From the NCBI RefSeq assembly GCF_023017105.1, contig NZ_JALKEV010000003.1:62001-126000 (forward strand): a DNA stretch of 64,000 nucleotides, given 5' to 3'. Below, one piece after another: positions 60,799-64,000 of this stretch; positions within the stretch are counted from its first letter, which is position 1, and every line of letters starts with the position of its first letter. Made by a program: the position numbers and the translations under genes. Origin of the DNA: Halalkalibacter sp. APA_J-10(15). Lineage in GTDB: Bacteria > Bacillota > Bacilli > Bacillales > Bacillaceae_D. Below the pieces are notes generated by a model. It was not told the origin of the DNA. It saw nothing but the letters and a program-made list of their open reading frames with translations, and searched no databases.

Positions 60799-61413
60799 AT
60801 GAGAAAAGAGAAAGGTCTTTTACTTGTATTGTCTGGGCCAGCTGGTGTTGGGAAAGGAACAGTATGTTCAGCTTTGCGCGAACAAGAAACTGATATTCAA
60901 TATTCCGTTTCTGCAACAACGAGAGCTCCGCGTGATGGTGAAGTGAATGGCATTAACTATTTCTTTAAGTCAAGAGAAGAATTTAAAGAAATGATCGCAC
61001 AAGATCGATTACTTGAATGGGCAGAATATGTCGGTAACTTTTATGGTACACCGATTGATTACGTTCAAGAAACGTTAAACAATGGTAAAGATATTATTTT
61101 AGAAATAGAAGTACAAGGAGCACTCAAGGTAAAGGAGCGGTTTCCTGAAGGTGTATTCATCTTTCTCATGCCACCTAGTTTAGCAGAATTACGCAATCGT
61201 ATTGTCGGTCGTGGAACGGAGACAGTTGATGTCATTAATGAACGGATGAATGTTGCAAAAGAAGAAATTGATATGATGAAAAACTATGATTATGTTGTGG
61301 AAAATGACCAAGTGGAGCTTGCGGTCGAGCGTATTAAGTCTATAGTCATCGCTGAACATTGTAAAAGAGAACGATTAATTGAAAAATACAAGGAACTTGT
61401 GGAGGTAAATTAA
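60799..61413 (+). CDS. gmk: Guanylate kinase
   Basis: 204 residues. The P-loop GPAGVGKGT (about 13-21) is followed by the GMP-binding region ([19 protein letters not shown]) and the lid. It phosphorylates GMP/dGMP to the diphosphates. GGAGG precedes the ATG. The TAA overlaps the rpoZ ATG by one base. Confidence 0.97.
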   Translation: MRKEKGLLLVLSGPAGVGKGTVCSALREQETDIQYSVSATTRAPRDGEVNGINYFFKSREEFKEMIAQDRLLEWAEYVGNFYGTPIDYVQETLNNGKDIILEIEVQGALKVKERFPEGVFIFLMPPSLAELRNRIVGRGTETVDVINERMNVAKEEIDMMKNYDYVVENDQVELAVERIKSIVIAEHCKRERLIEKYKELVEVN

Positions 61414-61646
61414 TGCTATATCCATCGATTGATTCATTGCTAGAAAAATTGGATTCGAAATATACACTTGTAACCGTATCATCTAAACGTGCTAGAGAAA
61501 TTCGTGAAAATGAAAAACGTACTCCCCTTGTTGAAAGACCCGTATCTTATAAGCCTGTAGGTGTTGCATTAGAAGAGATTGTACATGATCACTTACGTTA
61601 TGAACGCGTAGAAGCGATCAGAGAAGAATACGGTAAGCATATTTAA
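61413..61646 (+). CDS. rpoZ: RNA polymerase omega subunit
   Basis: 77 residues. [20 protein letters not shown] and [13 protein letters not shown] are the omega signature, and VGVALEEI matches the second conserved helix. It is about ten residues longer than the B. subtilis protein, with extra basic and acidic residues at the C terminus. It stabilises the beta' subunit. It overlaps gmk by one base (TAATG). Confidence 0.94.
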   Translation: MLYPSIDSLLEKLDSKYTLVTVSSKRAREIRENEKRTPLVERPVSYKPVGVALEEIVHDHLRYERVEAIREEYGKHI

Positions 61647-61658
61647 ACGGGATTAGAA

Positions 61659-61694
61659 GGTGTCTCATAAGGTTCCAAACCTTTGAGACACCTC
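61659..61694 (+). terminator. Hairpin after rpoZ
   Basis: AGGTGTCTCA pairs with TGAGACACCT, with an inner AAGGTT/AACCTT. The following T-rich stretch (CATTTTCATTT) is broken, so read-through to coaBC is likely. Confidence 0.7.
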
Positions 61695-61759
61695 ATTTTC
61701 ATTTAAGAGACAAAAAAGCTTCTGGTAGAAGAGAGATTTTTTTAAGGAGTGAAACAAAA

Positions 61760-62962
61760 ATGAAGGGGAAGAATGTCGTTATAGCAGTTACAGGAGGAAT
61801 TGCATCTTATAAAGCTGCAAACTTAACGAGTCAGCTCGTACAAAAAGGTGCAAATGTGAAAGTGATGATGACTGAATCTGCACAAAAATTTGTAACACCC
61901 TTAACCTTTCAGGCATTATCGCGTGGACCTGTTTATGTCGATACATTTACTGAACCAGAGCCTGAGAAAATAGCTCATATTGATGTGGCCGATTGGGCAG
62001 ATGTGATCATTATCGCTCCTGCGACAGCTAATATCATTGCTAAGCTCGCTCAAGGAATGGCTGATGATTTCGTGACGACAAGCCTCCTTGCAACAAAGGC
62101 AGAAGTTTATATCGCGCCTGCCATGAACGTTCACATGTATGAACACCCGGCGGTTCAGCGTAATATGGCTATATTGCGACAGGATGGCTTTTCATTTATT
62201 GAAGGAGAAGAAGGGTATCTTGCCTGTGGTTGGGTTGGAAAAGGACGAATGGCAGAGGCTGAAGTGATTTTGGATATAGTAGACAAGCATTTCAATCGCT
62301 CACAATTATTACTAGGCAAGAAAGTCGTTATTACTGCTGGTCCGACACAAGAAAAAATTGACCCTGTGCGTTACTTTACCAATCATTCCTCGGGGAAAAT
62401 GGGCTATGCACTAGCTGAGGCTGCGAAACAATTAGGTGCTGAAGTAACTCTAATTTCCGGTCCGACCTCTTTAGAACATCCTACTGGAGTAAATGTCGTT
62501 GCAATTACGTCGGCAGAGGAAATGTATCATGCTGTTGATGAGGCTTTTACACAGTCAGATATACTTATTAAAGCAGCTGCAGTGGCTGATTATACACCGA
62601 AAAACGTATACGACCAAAAAAGAAAGAAACAACAAGGTGAATGGTCCATTGAAATGGAACGTACCGTTGATATTCTCCAAACGATCTCTACAAAGAAAAC
62701 ACCTTCGCAAGTTATCGTTGGTTTTGCTGCGGAATCAGAAAAGGTAGTTGAGTATGCGAAAAAGAAGCTTGAAAAAAAGAACCTAGATTTAATCGTAGCT
62801 AATAATATTAGTGAAGTAGGGTCTGGGTTTAAAGGCGATACAAACCAAATTACAATTATTCATCGAAATGGTGAAATGAAACCATTTCCAATGCTTTCGA
62901 AACAGGAAGCTGCTTTTCGTATTTTAGAAGAGACAATGCTGTATATGAAGAAGGTGCACTAA
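61760..62962 (+). CDS. coaBC: Bifunctional phosphopantothenoylcysteine decarboxylase/synthase
   Basis: 400 residues. The N-terminal flavoprotein CoaC domain (about 1-180) has GGIASYKAA and PAMNVHMYEHPAVQRN, with the active-site Cys in GYLACGWVGKGRM. The C-terminal CoaB domain (about 185-400) has TAGPTQEKIDPVRYFTNHSSGKMG and AAAVADY. It makes 4'-phosphopantetheine from phosphopantothenate, cysteine and CTP. AAGGAGTG precedes the ATG. Confidence 0.96.
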   Translation: MKGKNVVIAVTGGIASYKAANLTSQLVQKGANVKVMMTESAQKFVTPLTFQALSRGPVYVDTFTEPEPEKIAHIDVADWADVIIIAPATANIIAKLAQGMADDFVTTSLLATKAEVYIAPAMNVHMYEHPAVQRNMAILRQDGFSFIEGEEGYLACGWVGKGRMAEAEVILDIVDKHFNRSQLLLGKKVVITAGPTQEKIDPVRYFTNHSSGKMGYALAEAAKQLGAEVTLISGPTSLEHPTGVNVVAITSAEEMYHAVDEAFTQSDILIKAAAVADYTPKNVYDQKRKKQQGEWSIEMERTVDILQTISTKKTPSQVIVGFAAESEKVVEYAKKKLEKKNLDLIVANNISEVGSGFKGDTNQITIIHRNGEMKPFPMLSKQEAAFRILEETMLYMKKVH

Positions 62963-62963
62963 G

Positions 62964-64000
62964 ATGTATGCACAAGTCATTGTTGATGTTCCATCTGCTC
63001 AAACTGATCGTCAGTTTGATTATGAAATTCCTGATAATTGGAAAAGTATCGTTCAACCAGGTATGCGTGTTGTCGTACCATTTGGCCCTAGAAAAATACA
63101 AGGTTTCGTTATGTCTATTTCTGAGCAATCGTCGTATGAGCAAACGAAAGCCATTGCTGATTTATTAGATGCTGAACCGATTCTAGCAGAAGAGTTTCTT
63201 CAGCTAGGTAACTGGTTAGCTGAAGAAACTCTAAGCTTTAAAGTTTCTGCTTATCAATTGATGATTCCTGCTGCTTTAAGGACAAAGGTGAAAAAACAAC
63301 TAAAAGCAAATGAAATAGAAAGCCTCCCTACTCATCTAAAGAGTTTGTTTGATCAAGGAAAGGTTTATCAATGGGATGAGCTAATAAAAGAAGGGGCTTC
63401 AGTTTTATCTGATGTACAAGCGGAGGTTAAAAAGGGCACGTTAGAAGTAGAGTATGTTGTCATTGAGAAAGGTAAAACGAAAACGCAACGTTTAGTTCAG
63501 CTTAACATGTCATTAGACCAAGCTTTATCGTTGTTAACGAAACGTGCCAATAAGCAAATAGAGCTTGTCCATATTTTAAGTAAACAGCCAGGTCCTATTT
63601 CAATTCAAGCCTTAGTAGAAGAAGGACAAACGACACGTGCTTCAATAAAGCCTTTACGTGAAAAAGGTATTATTAAGGAAGTTGATCAAGAGGTTTATCG
63701 AGATCCCTTATCTGGCCTACAATTTGAACGAACAGATCCATTAAAATTGACGAATCAGCAGCAACAGGTTGTAGATCAAGTGAATCCTTGTATCAAAAAA
63801 GAAGAGCATGATGTTTTTTTATTACACGGTGTGACTGGTAGTGGTAAGACGGAAGTGTATTTACAAGTTATTCAACAAGCGCTAAATCTTCAAAAAGAGG
63901 CGATTATGCTTGTACCAGAAATTTCGTTAACGCCACAAATGGTGAATCGTTTTAAAGGTCGTTTTGGTTCAGAAGTAGCCGTTTTACATTCTGGCTTATC
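62964..64000 (+). CDS. priA: Primosomal replication helicase PriA, 5' part
   Basis: The frame starts at the ATG at 62964, one base after the coaBC stop, and stays open to the window edge, so 345 codons plus 2 bases are visible. Residues 1-100 form the 3'-DNA-end-binding domain (FDYEIPDNW, GMRVVVPFGPRKIQGFV). A winged-helix region precedes the helicase Walker A motif GVTGSGKTEVY (about residue 292) and PEISLTPQM. PriA reloads the replisome at stalled forks. The zinc region and helicase C-domain lie outside. Confidence 0.95.
   Translation, partial: MYAQVIVDVPSAQTDRQFDYEIPDNWKSIVQPGMRVVVPFGPRKIQGFVMSISEQSSYEQTKAIADLLDAEPILAEEFLQLGNWLAEETLSFKVSAYQLMIPAALRTKVKKQLKANEIESLPTHLKSLFDQGKVYQWDELIKEGASVLSDVQAEVKKGTLEVEYVVIEKGKTKTQRLVQLNMSLDQALSLLTKRANKQIELVHILSKQPGPISIQALVEEGQTTRASIKPLREKGIIKEVDQEVYRDPLSGLQFERTDPLKLTNQQQQVVDQVNPCIKKEEHDVFLLHGVTGSGKTEVYLQVIQQALNLQKEAIMLVPEISLTPQMVNRFKGRFGSEVAVLHSGL

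Overview
The window is a low-GC, endospore-forming Firmicute chromosome, and gene order places it in the Bacillaceae. It follows the Bacillus subtilis ylb / dcw / spoIIG-sigG / ylm / pyr / ylo segment closely: rsmD, coaD, the spoVV(ylbJ)-ylbO block, panE, bshC, mraZ to ftsZ, spoIIGA-sigE-sigG, ylmC to divIVA, ileS, lspA, the pyr operon, rqcH, yloC, remA, gmk, rpoZ, coaBC and priA. Bacillithiol synthesis (bshC), meso-DAP-type MurE, SpoVD/SpoVE/SpoIIGA and PyrR control all fit. I cannot name the species; an alkaliphilic or halotolerant relative of B. subtilis is only a guess. No rRNA, tRNA, CRISPR array, prophage or intact insertion sequence is visible.

Layout. 1-10.7 kb: rRNA and tRNA modification (rsmD, tmcAL), CoA synthesis (coaD, panE), sporulation DPA transport (spoVV), the DNA-damage checkpoint protease DdcP, ylbN-rpmF, an RsfA-like sporulation regulator and bshC. 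10.8-31.1 kb: the division and cell-wall cluster (mraZ, rsmH, ftsL, pbpB, spoVD, murE, mraY, murD, spoVE, murG, murB, divIB, ylxW, ylxX, sbp, ftsA, ftsZ). It is interrupted between murD and spoVE by two lipoprotein genes on the opposite strand. 31.2-34.1 kb: spoIIGA-sigE and sigG, with recognisable Spo0A/sigma-A and sigma-F type promoters. 34.4-38.5 kb: ylmC-ylmH and divIVA. 38.5-44 kb: T-box-controlled ileS, ylyA, lspA and a pseudouridine synthase gene. 44.0-55.9 kb: a complete UMP biosynthesis operon with two PyrR attenuators. 56-64 kb: an inserted alpha/beta hydrolase, rqcH, yloC, remA, gmk, rpoZ, coaBC and the start of priA.

How it works together. The dcw cluster supplies lipid II (MurE, MraY, MurD, MurG, MurB) and its polymerising and division machinery (FtsL, PBP2B, DivIB, FtsA, FtsZ, SepF, DivIVA). 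The embedded sporulation genes reuse the same precursors for cortex (SpoVD, SpoVE). SpoIIGA activates pro-sigma-E, and sigma-G follows from a sigma-F-type promoter. The pyr genes carry out all six steps to UMP plus uracil uptake.

The most unusual content is in the intergenic DNA. There are two diverged copies of a roughly 130-bp repeat ending in a hairpin whose stem shows compensating changes (about 6650-6775 and 34215-34347). A separate pair of related 45-50-bp hairpins lies at 18452 and 42541. A 91-bp MITE-like inverted repeat follows ylmH. A perfect 11-bp inverted repeat overlaps the -35 region of the spoIIG promoter. Three GTGG-type repeats spaced exactly 10 bp apart sit before mraZ. There are also a few candidate small ORFs or gene remnants. 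I did not find a convincing wholly new multi-gene system.
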